Positions 42,827 through 53,211 are shown, counted from the first letter of the stretch. The stretch is DNA of 64,000 nucleotides from JAVXTH01 sp036642795 (GCA_036642795.1 JAVXTH010000004.1:19028-83027), one strand, 5' to 3'. Program-made: numbers and translations. The notes: generated by a model not told the origin, from the sequence alone.

Positions 42827-44011
42827 TTATTTCAAATCGCTTAAAACTGATTTACCAATTGCAGGTGCTTTTACTTCGAAATTATCTGCAATTGTTGCGC
42901 CAATGGTCGCAAAATTATCACTGATTGCTAATAAGCCATGACCAACCATAGAAGGTGAATAAGCTAAGAATGGTACCATTTCACGTGTGTGATCGCTGCC
43001 TTTATAAGTAGGATCATTTCCATGATCTGCACTGATGATTAATAAATCATCTTCTTTTAATTGATCCAATACAATACCAAGATTCTTATCAAACATCTCA
43101 AGTTCTTTTCCATAACCTAAAACATCACGACGATGACCCCAAAGTGCATCAAAATCAACTAAGTTAACAAAACATAAACCAGTAAAGTCTTTCTTCATCA
43201 ATTCAATTGTCTGTTCCATACCATGAACACTACTCTTTGATTTATAAGCTTCACTAATCCCTTCCCCATCAAAAATATCTTTGATTTTGCCAACACTAAT
43301 AACATCATAACCGTCTTCTTTTAAATAATCTAATGTCGTCTTCGCAAATGGTTTTAAAGCATAGTCATGACGATTTGACGTACGTTTAAATTCACCCGGT
43401 TTATTACCTAAATAAGGACGAGCAATGACACGACCGACCATCCATTCTTTCTGCATCGTAAGTTCACGGGCAATTTCACAACAGCGATATAATTCTTCTA
43501 AGCCAAAGCTTTCTTCATGGCCACAGATTTGTAAAACACTATCAGCGGAAGTATAAACAATCATTTTCCCATGGTTAATTTCTTCTAAAGCTAATTCATC
43601 AAGAATTTCAGTACCACTTGCTGCTTTATTACCGATAATTGTTCGACCGCATCTTTTTTCAAGTTCTTTGATCAATTCATCTGGAAAGCCATGCTCAGTA
43701 AAGGTTTTAAAGGGCGTGGTAATCTGTAATCCCATCATTTCCCAATGACCGCTCATTGTATCTTTGCTGCAGGATGCTTCTTGTAAACGCGTATAGTATC
43801 CTAATGGTTGTGTTGCCATTTCACAATGCTTTAATGGGTGTAAATTAGCCAAACCTAAACGACATAAATTAGGGATCTGGAAAGGATCCATCGCATCATC
43901 AATATGACCTAATGTATCAACTCCATAATCTCCATATTCACTCGAATCACAAGCAGCTCCGATTCCTAGTGAATCAATAATAACGGTAAATATCCTTTTA
44001 TATTTTTTCAT
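42827..44011 (-). CDS. deoB: Phosphopentomutase
   Basis: This 394-residue alkaline phosphatase-superfamily enzyme interconverts ribose-1- and ribose-5-phosphate in nucleoside salvage. Metal-site segments are [13 protein letters not shown] at the N-terminus, the phospho-acceptor region [12 protein letters not shown], and [19 protein letters not shown] near the end. It overlaps the xerD stop by 4 bases and has the ribosome site AAGGAGGG, so xerD and deoB form an operon, as in B. subtilis. Confidence 0.96.
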   Translation of the reverse strand: MKKYKRIFTVIIDSLGIGAACDSSEYGDYGVDTLGHIDDAMDPFQIPNLCRLGLANLHPLKHCEMATQPLGYYTRLQEASCSKDTMSGHWEMMGLQITTPFKTFTEHGFPDELIKELEKRCGRTIIGNKAASGTEILDELALEEINHGKMIVYTSADSVLQICGHEESFGLEELYRCCEIARELTMQKEWMVGRVIARPYLGNKPGEFKRTSNRHDYALKPFAKTTLDYLKEDGYDVISVGKIKDIFDGEGISEAYKSKSSVHGMEQTIELMKKDFTGLCFVNLVDFDALWGHRRDVLGYGKELEMFDKNLGIVLDQLKEDDLLIISADHGNDPTYKGSDHTREMVPFLAYSPSMVGHGLLAISDNFATIGATIADNFEVKAPAIGKSVLSDLK

Positions 44012-44913
44012 TTCTTTGGGCCCTCCTTATCGGCACGTGGATGAAACTGAATGTAGGCCTCTTTTAAACGTTTGTTTTGGACATGGGTATATATCTGGGT
44101 TGTTGAAATGTCCTGATGGCCTAATAATTCCTGCACAATTTTCAAATCTGCTCCTCCATCAAGTAAATGTGTAGCAAAACTATGGCGAAAACTATGTGCA
44201 GATAAATGTGAATCTAAATTTTCTATTTTAATTCTATCTTTAATTAAACTATGAACATATTGTCTTGTTAATGGATGACCTAAATGATTGATAAATAAAA
44301 AAGGACTTCGTTTCTTTTCCCAATGAAATCTTACACAATTTAAATATTGTTGAACTATTTCAATTGCTTTTTGATTAATTGGAATCATTCTTTCTTGATC
44401 GCCTTTTCCAATACATTTTAAATATCCTTGTTCTAAGTGAATTTGATTCAGTTTTAAATTACAGCATTCACTTACTCTTAAGCCACAACTATATAACAAT
44501 TCTAATATGGCATGTTCATAAATACCTTGATCACTTTGATCAAAATCATCTAATAAAACTTGCATATCATGTTCATTTAAATACCGAGGTAACTTTCTAC
44601 CAATTCTTTGATTATGAAGATAAATACTAGGATCACTAATCTTTGGATAAGTAAAAGTGATAAATTGATGAAACGTTCGAATGGTCGTAATTAAGCGATT
44701 GATCGAACTGCCTTTTTTATGAACCTGTTGTTGCTGGATAAAATCTTGTAATAAATCAAAATCAATTTGATCCATTGAACTAATTTCATGATCCATTAAA
44801 AAAGTATAATATAATGTTAAGTCACTTTGATAAGCGTGGACTGTCGTCATCTGTTTTTGATCCACTACCGATATGTAATGAATATAATCTTCGATGGCAT
44901 CTTTAACTTGCAT
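44008..44913 (-). CDS. xerD: Tyrosine recombinase XerD
   Basis: This 301-residue recombinase resolves chromosome dimers at dif with its partner XerC-type enzyme. An N-terminal SAM-like domain precedes the catalytic part, which shows the first arginine in YSCGLRVSE, the box [17 protein letters not shown], and [15 protein letters not shown] with the nucleophilic tyrosine. ATG 44913 is 8 bases from AAGGAAGG. Position beside deoB and spoIIM marks it as the housekeeping XerD, not a mobile-element integrase. Confidence 0.93.
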   Translation of the reverse strand: MQVKDAIEDYIHYISVVDQKQMTTVHAYQSDLTLYYTFLMDHEISSMDQIDFDLLQDFIQQQQVHKKGSSINRLITTIRTFHQFITFTYPKISDPSIYLHNQRIGRKLPRYLNEHDMQVLLDDFDQSDQGIYEHAILELLYSCGLRVSECCNLKLNQIHLEQGYLKCIGKGDQERMIPINQKAIEIVQQYLNCVRFHWEKKRSPFLFINHLGHPLTRQYVHSLIKDRIKIENLDSHLSAHSFRHSFATHLLDGGADLKIVQELLGHQDISTTQIYTHVQNKRLKEAYIQFHPRADKEGPKK

Positions 44914-44970
44914 AATTATCACCTTCCTTATTATATCACGTTACGATTCAATTAACCTATTACTTTACCC

Positions 44971-45576
44971 CTACATTAAATTAAATATTTTTATTAATTC
45001 AATCACAATAGTCGATTTCAAATAAGCAGCAATTAAGACGATTACAAAAGAAATAAAGATATCATTTAATATGCTATTTGCTAGTTTTTTAAAATTAAGT
45101 TTTTCAAGGTTTGAACAACTGTATACAATATACATAGATAATTGTATGGCAGCAGCTGAAATTAAAAACGTAGAAGCTAAATCTAACAACACTTGTGGAA
45201 GTAACGTAAGTATAATACCTACCAATCCTTTTAATTGATAAGTATAAACAAACAAAGCACAAGAAAATCCAATTTGAAGGCCCTTAGAGAACGCTAGAAA
45301 GGCAATAATAGGAATTCCTAACAAAGAGGTGCCAATAATAAAAACACCCAAGCAATAAAGAATACCGAGTAAAAATTGATGGACAAAGTAACGATATTTA
45401 TCAATTCCTTGATTCATCGTTGTTAAGTAAGAAGCAAATTCTTTCATATCCGTAAAATCAATATATTGAGAAAAAACAATTCCTGCTATGAATCCTGAAA
45501 TCATTAAAATCATCAAAAATATATATACATTTTTATATTTCTTTAAGAATCCATTATAATGTTTCCACCCTTTCAT
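44971..45576 (-). CDS. spoIIM: Stage II sporulation protein M
   Basis: This 201-residue membrane protein is a scaffold of the engulfment peptidoglycan hydrolase complex with SpoIID and SpoIIP. It has about five hydrophobic segments, the first at about residues 17-37 after a basic start, and the typical YFVHQFLLGILYCLGVF and ISAAAIQLSM regions. Its ribosome site is AGGTGAT. A 9-bp inverted repeat spans the start codon. It lies upstream of xerD in the same direction, as in B. subtilis. Confidence 0.9.
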   Translation of the reverse strand: MKGWKHYNGFLKKYKNVYIFLMILMISGFIAGIVFSQYIDFTDMKEFASYLTTMNQGIDKYRYFVHQFLLGILYCLGVFIIGTSLLGIPIIAFLAFSKGLQIGFSCALFVYTYQLKGLVGIILTLLPQVLLDLASTFLISAAAIQLSMYIVYSCSNLEKLNFKKLANSILNDIFISFVIVLIAAYLKSTIVIELIKIFNLM

Positions 45577-45600
45577 ATAATCACCTCATAGGATTATATG
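45574..45600 (-). repeat. 9-bp inverted repeat enclosing the spoIIM ribosome site and start
   Basis: CATATAATC (45574-45582) pairs perfectly with GATTATATG (45592-45600). On the mRNA the ribosome site AGGTG lies in the 9-base loop region and the ATG is in the 3' arm. Part of the 5' arm also looks like a -10 (CATATAAT). Confidence 0.6.
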
Positions 45601-45637
45601 TATAACAGTTTAGAAAAAGGATTACTTTCATTCGACA

Positions 45638-46801
45638 TTAATCTTTTGATTTCGTTTTTAAACAATTTGCGTAAATAAAATTAGCTCCAGGAATCTCTTT
45701 ATTAAGTTCTTCAATAATATTCAATTTCGTTTTCTCATGAAACATGTTGATTTGTTCAACTGGATTTTTAGAGGAATATAAAGAACCTAAATTAATTCCT
45801 AAATGTCTTATTTCCTTTTGATTAACATTTTGATCAAATAACAGCATCGCATGTTCCAATATCGTTTGATAATCATTCACATAATGATCCAAGCTACAAC
45901 TGCGTGATACATTAGAAAAATCAAAATAACGAATTGTAATCGTAATTAATTTACCTTTAATTTCATCTGTAATTGCTCGATTACTTAATTTTAAAGCAAG
46001 TCCTTTAAACGTTGTCTTTACTTCATCATAATCTAATATATCATTATTTAATGTAGTTGACTGAGAGATAGATTGAACACTTGTATTATAAGATAATTCA
46101 TTTGAATCATTCCCTCTTGCACATTGAATGGTATGATAAGCATGTTTTCCTAAAATAGTCATAATCTTTAACTCGTTGCTAGGATCCGCTAAATCACCAA
46201 TTGTTTCAATTCCCTTTTCAATTAAAAGAGGCGATGATTTCTTTCCAATTCCATACATTTGAGAGATTGGTAATGGCCATAATTTCTTTTTGATTTCTTG
46301 TTTTCTTAAGATTGTTATCCCTAAAGGTTTATGCATATCACTCGCCATTTTCGCAAGGAATTTATTCGGTGCCACACCAATGCTACAAGGAAGACGAAGC
46401 TCATCAAAAAGTTGTTTTTGAATCGTCCAAGCTAAATCTAATGGTCGTTTATAATTTTTAATTAGATCCGTAACATCGATATAACATTCATCGATACTAG
46501 CTGGTTCAACAAAGGGTGTAAAGGTTCGAATAAATTTAAAAAAACGATTTGATAATTCTTCATACCACGCAAAATCACCCTGAAGTATAATTAACTCAGG
46601 GCAAAGCGATTGTGCCATGCCAAGTGGCATTGCACTATGTACACCAAAAGCTCGTGCTTCATAACTAGCGGTCGAAACTACACTTCTTCGAGTTAAGCCA
46701 GCTACTGCAACAGGCAGGCCTTGTAAAGCTGAATTACGCATAATTTCAGCACTTGCATAAAAAGAATTTAGATCAATATGAAAGATTACATGTCCAGCCA
46801 T
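45638..46801 (-). CDS. dinB: DNA polymerase IV (Y family)
   Basis: This 387-residue translesion polymerase copies past damaged bases. The N-terminal HIDLNSFYASAE holds the first catalytic aspartate and PASIDECYIDVTDL the second acidic pair. A helix-hairpin-helix follows at ISQMYGIGKKSSPLLIEKG, then the little-finger domain. It lies between spoIIM and spo0A in the same direction. A C-terminal beta-clamp motif may be EQINMF near residue 362. Confidence 0.94.
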   Translation of the reverse strand: MAGHVIFHIDLNSFYASAEIMRNSALQGLPVAVAGLTRRSVVSTASYEARAFGVHSAMPLGMAQSLCPELIILQGDFAWYEELSNRFFKFIRTFTPFVEPASIDECYIDVTDLIKNYKRPLDLAWTIQKQLFDELRLPCSIGVAPNKFLAKMASDMHKPLGITILRKQEIKKKLWPLPISQMYGIGKKSSPLLIEKGIETIGDLADPSNELKIMTILGKHAYHTIQCARGNDSNELSYNTSVQSISQSTTLNNDILDYDEVKTTFKGLALKLSNRAITDEIKGKLITITIRYFDFSNVSRSCSLDHYVNDYQTILEHAMLLFDQNVNQKEIRHLGINLGSLYSSKNPVEQINMFHEKTKLNIIEELNKEIPGANFIYANCLKTKSKD

Positions 46802-46853
46802 AACTCACCTCAACTACATTAATTATAACGGATTTCATATGCTAATCCTAGTA

Positions 46854-47681
46854 TTATTGAAATGATTTTACAATATTACTACTCTTCTTTAATTTATGTT
46901 CTAAACGTAATTTATCGGAAATCATCGCAATAAATTCAGAATTCGTTGGTTTTGCTTTACTAGCAGAAATTGTATAACCAAATATTTCATCGATTGCATC
47001 AATATTACCACGATTCCAAGCTACTTCAATCGCATGACGAATCGCTCGCTCTACCCTAGATGAAGTTGTTAAATATTTACGCGCAATTTCTGGATATAAT
47101 ACTTTCGTTATTTGTCCTAAAAAATCAATATTAAAATAAGTTTCAATAATAGCAGTTCTTAAATACATGTAACCTTTAATATGAGCAGGAATACCAATTT
47201 CATGTAAAACAGCAGTTATTTCACTTTCTAATTCAAGTTTCATTAAATTATCAGTTTCTTGTTGATTATTAATACCTTGTAACGTATCGAATACCTCGAT
47301 ATTTCCTTTCTTCATAATCATATTTAACTTATCAATCAATTGCTCACTTGCAAATGGTTTCATTAGAATATAATCAACACTTTCTTTTTGTACTTCCCTT
47401 ACAATACATTCATTAATAAAGGGAGTTGTACAAACTACATGATCGACTATAATATGATGCTTTGCTAGTTCCTGTAATACTTGAATTCCATCTTTCTTTG
47501 GCATAATTAGATCTAAAATCATTATATCGATATGCATATTCGTTAATGCTTTTAAACATTCTACCCCATCAAATGCACTTCCAATCACCTGATACTGTTC
47601 ACTTCTTAATAAAGATTTCGTAATCATATCGATTATTTCTTTGCTATCATCTACAACAAAGACTTTTAATTTATCGTTCAT
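46854..47681 (-). CDS. spo0A: Sporulation master regulator Spo0A
   Basis: This 275-residue response regulator starts sporulation when phosphorylated. The receiver domain has the acidic pair Asp11-Asp12, phospho-acceptor Asp57 ([12 protein letters not shown]) and the lysine in MKPF. The C-terminal effector domain shows [16 protein letters not shown] and the recognition helix [19 protein letters not shown], which is nearly invariant in Spo0A. It has its own -10 element and a possible 0A box upstream, and follows spoIVB as in all spore-forming Bacillota. Confidence 0.96.
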   Translation of the reverse strand: MNDKLKVFVVDDSKEIIDMITKSLLRSEQYQVIGSAFDGVECLKALTNMHIDIMILDLIMPKKDGIQVLQELAKHHIIVDHVVCTTPFINECIVREVQKESVDYILMKPFASEQLIDKLNMIMKKGNIEVFDTLQGINNQQETDNLMKLELESEITAVLHEIGIPAHIKGYMYLRTAIIETYFNIDFLGQITKVLYPEIARKYLTTSSRVERAIRHAIEVAWNRGNIDAIDEIFGYTISASKAKPTNSEFIAMISDKLRLEHKLKKSSNIVKSFQ

Positions 47682-47702
47682 TTCATTTCCTCCATAAATA
47701 AT

Positions 47703-47747
47703 ATTATAAAGGATTAAAAGTGCATAAAAAGGATAACTTTGTCGATT
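47703..47747 (-). promoter_or_regulatory. spo0A promoter region with a candidate 0A box
   Basis: On the minus strand TATAAT lies at 47708-47703. A 0A-box-like TTTGTCGATT is read on the plus strand at 47738-47747 (consensus TTTGTCGAAA), close to where the -35 would be. This would allow autoregulation by Spo0A~P. The match is short and no -35 is clear. Confidence 0.4.
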
Positions 47748-47781
47748 TTTTTACCTTTTTTAGCTTTTTTTTCTTTATCCT

Positions 47782-47811
47782 AAAAAAAGAAACGAATCAT
47801 TCTTCGTTTCT
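47782..47811 (-). terminator. Terminator of spoIVB
   Basis: On the minus strand a perfect 9-bp stem (AGAAACGAA with TTCGTTTCT) with a 6-base loop runs into seven T. It separates spoIVB from spo0A. Confidence 0.88.
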
Positions 47812-47818
47812 AAGTTGG

Positions 47819-48811
47819 TTACTTATTTTTTAACATCCATTCTATATAAACACCATATCCTTTTTTAGGATTTGAAGTGATAACATGCGTGATGGCACCT
47901 ATGATACAATCATCTTGAACAATTGGTGAACCACTCATTCCTTGAATAATACCTCCTGTTTTTTCAATTAGTTTTGGATCAACGACTTCATATTCGATGC
48001 CTTTTATCGCTGGTTCATCTTGTTGATGAAGTTTTGTTATCATAATATCATAAGCTTGAATTTCTTGATTTGACAACACGGTATAAAGTTTTGCTTTACC
48101 TAAATGAACCTTTTCTTTCTTACTCCATGGCATCGCATTCAGTTGATTTGGAGTTTTTAAATAATTCCCATAAATTCCTAATTCATCGTTTACTAAGACA
48201 TGCCCAATTAATTCGTTATAATTAATGAGAGCATGTTTTTCACCTGCAAAATCTGCTTGTGCTTTAATAATATGATTGACACTTGAATCAAAGATTTCAC
48301 CCGAATGAAGCTTAGCCTTTTCATTTAAATCTACATCTTGTATTTCATGACCTAAAGCACCAAAGTTTTGATCCTTTGGATTATAATAAGTCATTGTTCC
48401 AATTCCAACAATTTTATCTTTTACATATAAACCACATTGAACTATATTATTGCTTTTATCATAAACAGATATTAATTGCTTATCGATGGTTTGATTACCA
48501 CGTTTGATTAATATTGTAATTTCATTTACATCTTCACGATACTTATTTAATTGTAAATTCAGCGCTTCTAATGAAGTTACATCATAATCGCCAACTTTCA
48601 CAATCATATCACCCTTTAAAATATCTTGATCACTTGGAGAATAACTTGTTCCATTACTTTCAATCGAATACGTACCGCTAATTAATACTCCTTCATAATG
48701 AACAACAATCCCGACACTATCACCTCCTAGGTATAGTTCTTCTTTAGCATAGGTCGATATCGGATAGCATAATAGAATTGATAAAAGTAAATAAAGCCAC
48801 TTTTTATTCAT
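47819..48811 (-). CDS. spoIVB: SpoIVB signalling serine peptidase (S55)
   Basis: This 330-residue forespore protease cleaves SpoIVFA and so triggers pro-sigma-K processing. It has an N-terminal membrane/signal segment (about residues 4-21), a PDZ domain (about 30-110, with ILKGDMIVKVGDYDV) and the S55 peptidase domain. His155 lies in FGALGHEIQD and the serine in IIQGMSGSPIVQDD (Ser293/295). At 330 residues it is shorter than the B. subtilis protein (about 425). ATG 48811 follows AGGTGGTGA by 6 bases. Confidence 0.94.
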   Translation of the reverse strand: MNKKWLYLLLSILLCYPISTYAKEELYLGGDSVGIVVHYEGVLISGTYSIESNGTSYSPSDQDILKGDMIVKVGDYDVTSLEALNLQLNKYREDVNEITILIKRGNQTIDKQLISVYDKSNNIVQCGLYVKDKIVGIGTMTYYNPKDQNFGALGHEIQDVDLNEKAKLHSGEIFDSSVNHIIKAQADFAGEKHALINYNELIGHVLVNDELGIYGNYLKTPNQLNAMPWSKKEKVHLGKAKLYTVLSNQEIQAYDIMITKLHQQDEPAIKGIEYEVVDPKLIEKTGGIIQGMSGSPIVQDDCIIGAITHVITSNPKKGYGVYIEWMLKNK

Positions 48812-48829
48812 TTTTTCACCACCTGATGA

Positions 48830-48858
48830 TAGTATATCCACTTGTTTGTAAATTAATC
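48830..48858 (-). promoter_or_regulatory. Candidate forespore (sigma-F/G) promoter of spoIVB
   Basis: On the minus strand GATTA (48858-48854), 14 bases, then GGATATACTA (48839-48830) resembles the sigma-F pattern, which has a GG-rich -10. It lies 18 bases before the start. The match is partial; forespore control of spoIVB is known in B. subtilis. Confidence 0.35.
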
Positions 48859-48870
48859 ACAACGCTTTAT

Positions 48871-48898
48871 AAAAAAAAAGAAGACCTTAATCTTCTTT
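48871..48898 (-). terminator. Terminator overlapping the recN stop codon
   Basis: On the minus strand an 8-bp stem (AAAGAAGA with TCTTCTTT) with a 6-base loop runs into a long T run. The 5' arm lies in the last recN codons. Confidence 0.8.
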
Positions 48899-50545
48899 TA
48901 CTTGTGCCCGCTCAAATAATTCACTTGCTGCTTGCATGGAGGAAGTGGATGTACTTCCATTTGCGATAAAGGCTAACTCATGAATTCGTTCTTCCTTTGT
49001 TAATTCTTTAATGCTAGTTGAAGTCTTTTGATTAATTGCTTCTTTTTTAACTAAATAATGTTGATTTGCACAAGCCGCTACGGAAGCTAAATGGGTTACA
49101 CAAAATACTTGGGTTGTTGTTGCTAACTTTTGCATTTTTTTACCAATTGCTAAAGCTACACTTCCACTTACTCCACTATCAATTTCATCAAATATAATTG
49201 TATCAATTCCTTGAAGTGAGGTAAAGATTGTTTTTAAGCCCAACATAAAGCGAGATAATTCCCCACCGGATGCCGTTGTACTTAATGGTTTTAATGCTTC
49301 ACCAAGATTCATTGATATTAAAAATTCAACTTGATCGATACCATCTTTAGTTTCATTTTCTTTAAAATCAATCACAAATTGAGCATGATTTAATTGTAAA
49401 TCTTTTAATTCATCTAATATTTGTTTTGATAACACTTCACTTTTTTGATGACGAATTAAGGATAAAGCTTTTGCTAGTTTTAAATAATTTGCTTTTGCTT
49501 CCTTTAATTTTAATGTTTCTTTCTCAAGAAACTCTTGGCGATGTTCAATCTGTTCAATTCGATTGTTAATTTCATCTGCTTTAAGTTGAACACTTAAAAG
49601 ACTTCCACCATATTTACGTTTAATCTTATTGATTAAAAATAAACGTTCTTGAATCTCATTGACACGATTTTCATCATATTCTTGATGATTTAAAATATGA
49701 TTCAAATCATCAATTTTTTCATTTAAAGTATAATAAAGATTATATAATTCATCTTTTATTTCTCTAATTTGATTAAAATCATTTAATGAATCTAACTCCT
49801 TACAACCTTCATATAATGAATCTTTCGCCAAGTTTTCACCATCCATATAAAATATAGCTTGTGAAAGATGCGTACTAATCTTTTCATAGGATTGTAATTC
49901 TTTTAATTCATTTTCTAAAACTTCAATTTCTTCTTCGGTTAAATTTGCATCTTCTATTTCTTGTATTTGAAATTTTAAAAATTCTAAATCATCTTCATTA
50001 TAATCTGCATTCATCGCTTCTTCTAATGATTTTTTAATTCCTTGATACGTAACATATGCATTCGTTACTTGTTGATGTAAATCTTTTTCATTCACAAACT
50101 GATCTAATAAATGAAGATGATAACGAGGATTCAATAAATATTGGGTATCATGTTGCGAATGAATATCTACCATTGCTTGCGTAATTTCTTTTAATAAACT
50201 AAGCGTTGTTACGCGTTGATTAATTTTCGCAATACTTTTACCATCGGCACTGATTATGCGTGTTAATACAAGTGTATCATCTAAGCATTCATAGCCTGCT
50301 GCTTGTAGTAAATCAAACGTAATGGAATCCTTGGATAAAGAAAACGCGCCTTCAATCGTAGCTTTTTCACAGCCATGTTTCACCATATCACTACGAATTC
50401 GCTCGCCCATTAATACTGCAATCGCATCAATTAAAAGACTCTTACCAGCACCTGTTTCACCTGTAAAAGCAGACATACCATTCTTAAAATCAAGAATGAC
50501 TTCATCAAATAAAATGAAATCCTTTACATAAATGGATTGTAGCAT
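48887..50545 (-). CDS. recN: DNA repair protein RecN
   Basis: This 552-residue SMC-like ATPase acts in double-strand break repair. Walker A is FTGETGAGKSLLIDAI near residue 30, and the C-terminal signature and Walker B are in TTASGGELSRFMLGL and TIIFDEIDSGVSG. A long coiled coil fills about residues 150-370. Start ATG 50545 follows AAGGAGG. It lies between tlyA and spoIVB; ahrC/argR, usually between tlyA and recN in Bacillus, is absent. Confidence 0.95.
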   Translation of the reverse strand: MLQSIYVKDFILFDEVILDFKNGMSAFTGETGAGKSLLIDAIAVLMGERIRSDMVKHGCEKATIEGAFSLSKDSITFDLLQAAGYECLDDTLVLTRIISADGKSIAKINQRVTTLSLLKEITQAMVDIHSQHDTQYLLNPRYHLHLLDQFVNEKDLHQQVTNAYVTYQGIKKSLEEAMNADYNEDDLEFLKFQIQEIEDANLTEEEIEVLENELKELQSYEKISTHLSQAIFYMDGENLAKDSLYEGCKELDSLNDFNQIREIKDELYNLYYTLNEKIDDLNHILNHQEYDENRVNEIQERLFLINKIKRKYGGSLLSVQLKADEINNRIEQIEHRQEFLEKETLKLKEAKANYLKLAKALSLIRHQKSEVLSKQILDELKDLQLNHAQFVIDFKENETKDGIDQVEFLISMNLGEALKPLSTTASGGELSRFMLGLKTIFTSLQGIDTIIFDEIDSGVSGSVALAIGKKMQKLATTTQVFCVTHLASVAACANQHYLVKKEAINQKTSTSIKELTKEERIHELAFIANGSTSTSSMQAASELFERAQVKED

Positions 50546-50559
50546 AAATTAAATCCTCC

Positions 50560-51339
50560 TTACTTAATTCTCATTACTAATTCACGATAATTATATACTT
50601 GTTGATTTGCTACATTAGAAATATGCATAACATATTCTAAATTACCATCGCGACCAGCTAAACTACTTGCTTCAACATGTTGAACATATAAACCAATTGA
50701 ATGAACAAAATCATCTATTTTAGTCAAAACATTGATATGAGTCTTTTTGCTTTTAACAATGCCGTTTTTCCCAATTTCACTTTTCCCTGCCTCAAATTGA
50801 GGCTTAATTAATACAACCATTTCTTTTGTACCAACAAGAATTGATTGAACTGCGCTTAATATTTGAGTTAAAGAAATAAACGATACATCAATGCAAGCAA
50901 AATCAGGAAGGATGGAAAACATATCACAAGTTAAATAACGAGCGTTGATACCCTCCATATTAATAATACGTGGATCTTCAATTAATTCCTTTAATAATTG
51001 ATCATGACCAACATCAATTGCATAAACTAATTTGGCTTTACGTTTTAAACAAGCATCACTGAAGCCACCTGTACTTGCCCCAATATCGGCAATAACGCGG
51101 CCTTCTAACTTGATTTGAAAGGACTCAAGTGCTCCCTCTAGTTTATGACCCGCACGAGAAGCAAAGCCAAGCGATGCCTCTAACACTTTTACTTGATCTT
51201 CTTCACTCACTAAATAGCTATTTTTTTTAATTACGACATCATTGACATAAACTCGACCATCATCAATTGCATCCTGTCCAAGTGAACGTGTTCTACATAA
51301 CTGATGCTCACTTAAATATTTATCTAATCTAAGTTTCAT
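50560..51339 (-). CDS. tlyA: TlyA family rRNA (cytidine-2'-O)-methyltransferase
   Basis: This 259-residue protein has an N-terminal S4 RNA-binding domain (MKLRLDKYLSEHQLCRTRS) and an FtsJ-like methyltransferase domain with VIADIGASTGGFSDACL near residue 81, IDVGHDQL and VVLIKPQFEAG. The family is also called hemolysin A or YqxC; proven activity in mycobacteria is rRNA methylation, and activity here is inferred. It overlaps the dxs stop by 4 bases. Confidence 0.93.
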   Translation of the reverse strand: MKLRLDKYLSEHQLCRTRSLGQDAIDDGRVYVNDVVIKKNSYLVSEEDQVKVLEASLGFASRAGHKLEGALESFQIKLEGRVIADIGASTGGFSDACLKRKAKLVYAIDVGHDQLLKELIEDPRIINMEGINARYLTCDMFSILPDFACIDVSFISLTQILSAVQSILVGTKEMVVLIKPQFEAGKSEIGKNGIVKSKKTHINVLTKIDDFVHSIGLYVQHVEASSLAGRDGNLEYVMHISNVANQQVYNYRELVMRIK

Positions 51340-53198
51340 ATAAAGGTATCAATCAATTCGAATAAAGTATTCGTATCAATCTTTTCTGCTTTTCTTAATT
51401 GAGGTAGCGATCCTTGTTCAACGAAATGATCTTTTAAACCAATTCGTTCAAATACAGCATGCGTTTTATGATCGTTGTTATATTCTAAAATAGCATCGGA
51501 TAAGCCACCCGTTAAAACATCACTCTCATATATAATCATAGGAATATTCATATCAATAAGTGATTGCAACATACCTTCATCAATTGGTTTAAAGAAACGT
51601 GCATTGATTACCGTAATTGCTTTTTCATTAACTTTTGCTTTTGAAATTACTTTATCAACATCAATTCCATACGTTATTACAATGGCTTTTGATTGATCAT
51701 TAAAGTCCCATCGTGTCCATGTTCCTACCATAATTTCATCATAGTGATCTAATAAAGTAAAAGGCACATTACCACGAGGATATCGAATAACAAATGGTCC
51801 TTCTTTTTGTTGGAAAGCTAAATGTAATAAATTTTGAGCTTCCACTCCATCTTTTGGTTGTGATAAAACTAGATTAGGAATACTGCGCAACATTGAAATA
51901 TCAAAAACGCCATGATGCGTAGCACCATCCTCACCAACTAATCCACAACGATCCACACCAATCACAACCGGTAAATTCATTCTTGCGACATCATGAGAAA
52001 TCTGATCATAAGCGCGTTGTAAGAAAGAGGAATATACCGATATAAAAGGTCGCTTTCCTGATAATGCTAAAGAAGCCGCAAAGGTCATTGCATGCTCTTC
52101 CGCAATACCACAATCAAAGGATCGATTTGGAAATTGATAGAAAAATTCATTTAATTTAGAACCAGTTACCATAGCTGGTGATAAAGCAACAATATCTGAA
52201 TTGTTTTTAGCTTCTTGAATTAAAGAGGTAGAGATAACTTCACTCCAAGATAGTTGACCACTCGGTAATCTAGATAAACTTTGACCCGTCGTTGGATCAA
52301 ATTGTGAAACTCCATGCCATTTCCCTTCTCGATCATTTTCCGCAAGTTGATAGCCTTTTCCTTTTTTTGTCATAACATGAATAACAATTGGTCCTGTATG
52401 TTTGAGTGCTGTTTGAAAAACTTTAATTAAATCATTAAAATTATGACCATCAACTGGTCCAATATAATCAAGATTATATTCACCAAAAATAGAGGTATCA
52501 ACAACATTTTCCTTCACTGTATTTTTCACATGACGCATTGTTTCAAGTAACGTTTTACCCGTTTTACTAGTAGATAAAACATCTTTTAAATCTTCTTTTA
52601 ATGCATTATATGGTTTAGAAGTACGAAGGCGTGTAAAGGTTTCATCCATCGCCCCGACTGCTTGAGAAATCGACATATTATTATCATTAAAAATAATAAT
52701 CATATTCGGTGATAATCCACCAATTTGATTCAATGCTTCCATCGACATACCACTAGCAAGCGATGCATCACCAATAACCGGTATGACTTGATAGTCTTCA
52801 TGATTTAAATCTCTTGCTACTGCCATTCCTAAAGCGGCGGATAAAGAAGTAGAAGAATGTCCTGCTTCCCAAACATCGTGGACGCTTTCACTTCGTTTTT
52901 GAAATCCACTCAGTCCTTTGTATTGCCTTAAAGTCGGGAATTGCGCTGCTCTTCCGGTTAATATTTTATGGACATAAGCCTGATGACCAACATCAAAAAA
53001 GATTTTGTCAGTAGGTGAATTAAAAACATAATGTAAAGCGATGGTTAATTCGACAATACCTAAATTACTGGATAAATGTCCACCTGTTTTAGAAATATTC
53101 TCGATTAAATAATGGCGGATATCATCAGCCAATTCAATTAATTCATCGACGGATAACCCTTTGATATCTTCAGGTGATTTGATATCATATATATTCAT
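51336..53198 (-). CDS. dxs: 1-deoxy-D-xylulose-5-phosphate synthase
   Basis: This 620-residue thiamine diphosphate enzyme makes DXP, the first step of the MEP pathway. The TPP-binding stretch is VIGDASLASGMSMEALNQIG with downstream IIFNDNNMSIS; the central domain shows DCGIAEEHAMTFAASLAL and GVDRCGLVGEDGATHHG. Length is typical. It is co-transcribed with ispA and tlyA, the usual order. Confidence 0.97.
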   Translation of the reverse strand: MNIYDIKSPEDIKGLSVDELIELADDIRHYLIENISKTGGHLSSNLGIVELTIALHYVFNSPTDKIFFDVGHQAYVHKILTGRAAQFPTLRQYKGLSGFQKRSESVHDVWEAGHSSTSLSAALGMAVARDLNHEDYQVIPVIGDASLASGMSMEALNQIGGLSPNMIIIFNDNNMSISQAVGAMDETFTRLRTSKPYNALKEDLKDVLSTSKTGKTLLETMRHVKNTVKENVVDTSIFGEYNLDYIGPVDGHNFNDLIKVFQTALKHTGPIVIHVMTKKGKGYQLAENDREGKWHGVSQFDPTTGQSLSRLPSGQLSWSEVISTSLIQEAKNNSDIVALSPAMVTGSKLNEFFYQFPNRSFDCGIAEEHAMTFAASLALSGKRPFISVYSSFLQRAYDQISHDVARMNLPVVIGVDRCGLVGEDGATHHGVFDISMLRSIPNLVLSQPKDGVEAQNLLHLAFQQKEGPFVIRYPRGNVPFTLLDHYDEIMVGTWTRWDFNDQSKAIVITYGIDVDKVISKAKVNEKAITVINARFFKPIDEGMLQSLIDMNIPMIIYESDVLTGGLSDAILEYNNDHKTHAVFERIGLKDHFVEQGSLPQLRKAEKIDTNTLFELIDTFI

Positions 53199-53211
53199 AC
53201 AAATGCTCCTC

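Noticed and set aside
44008..44913. Tyrosine recombinase as a phage or mobile-element integrase
   Set aside because: It lies in the conserved spoIIM-xerD-deoB order with no att sites or mobile genes nearby, so it is housekeeping XerD.
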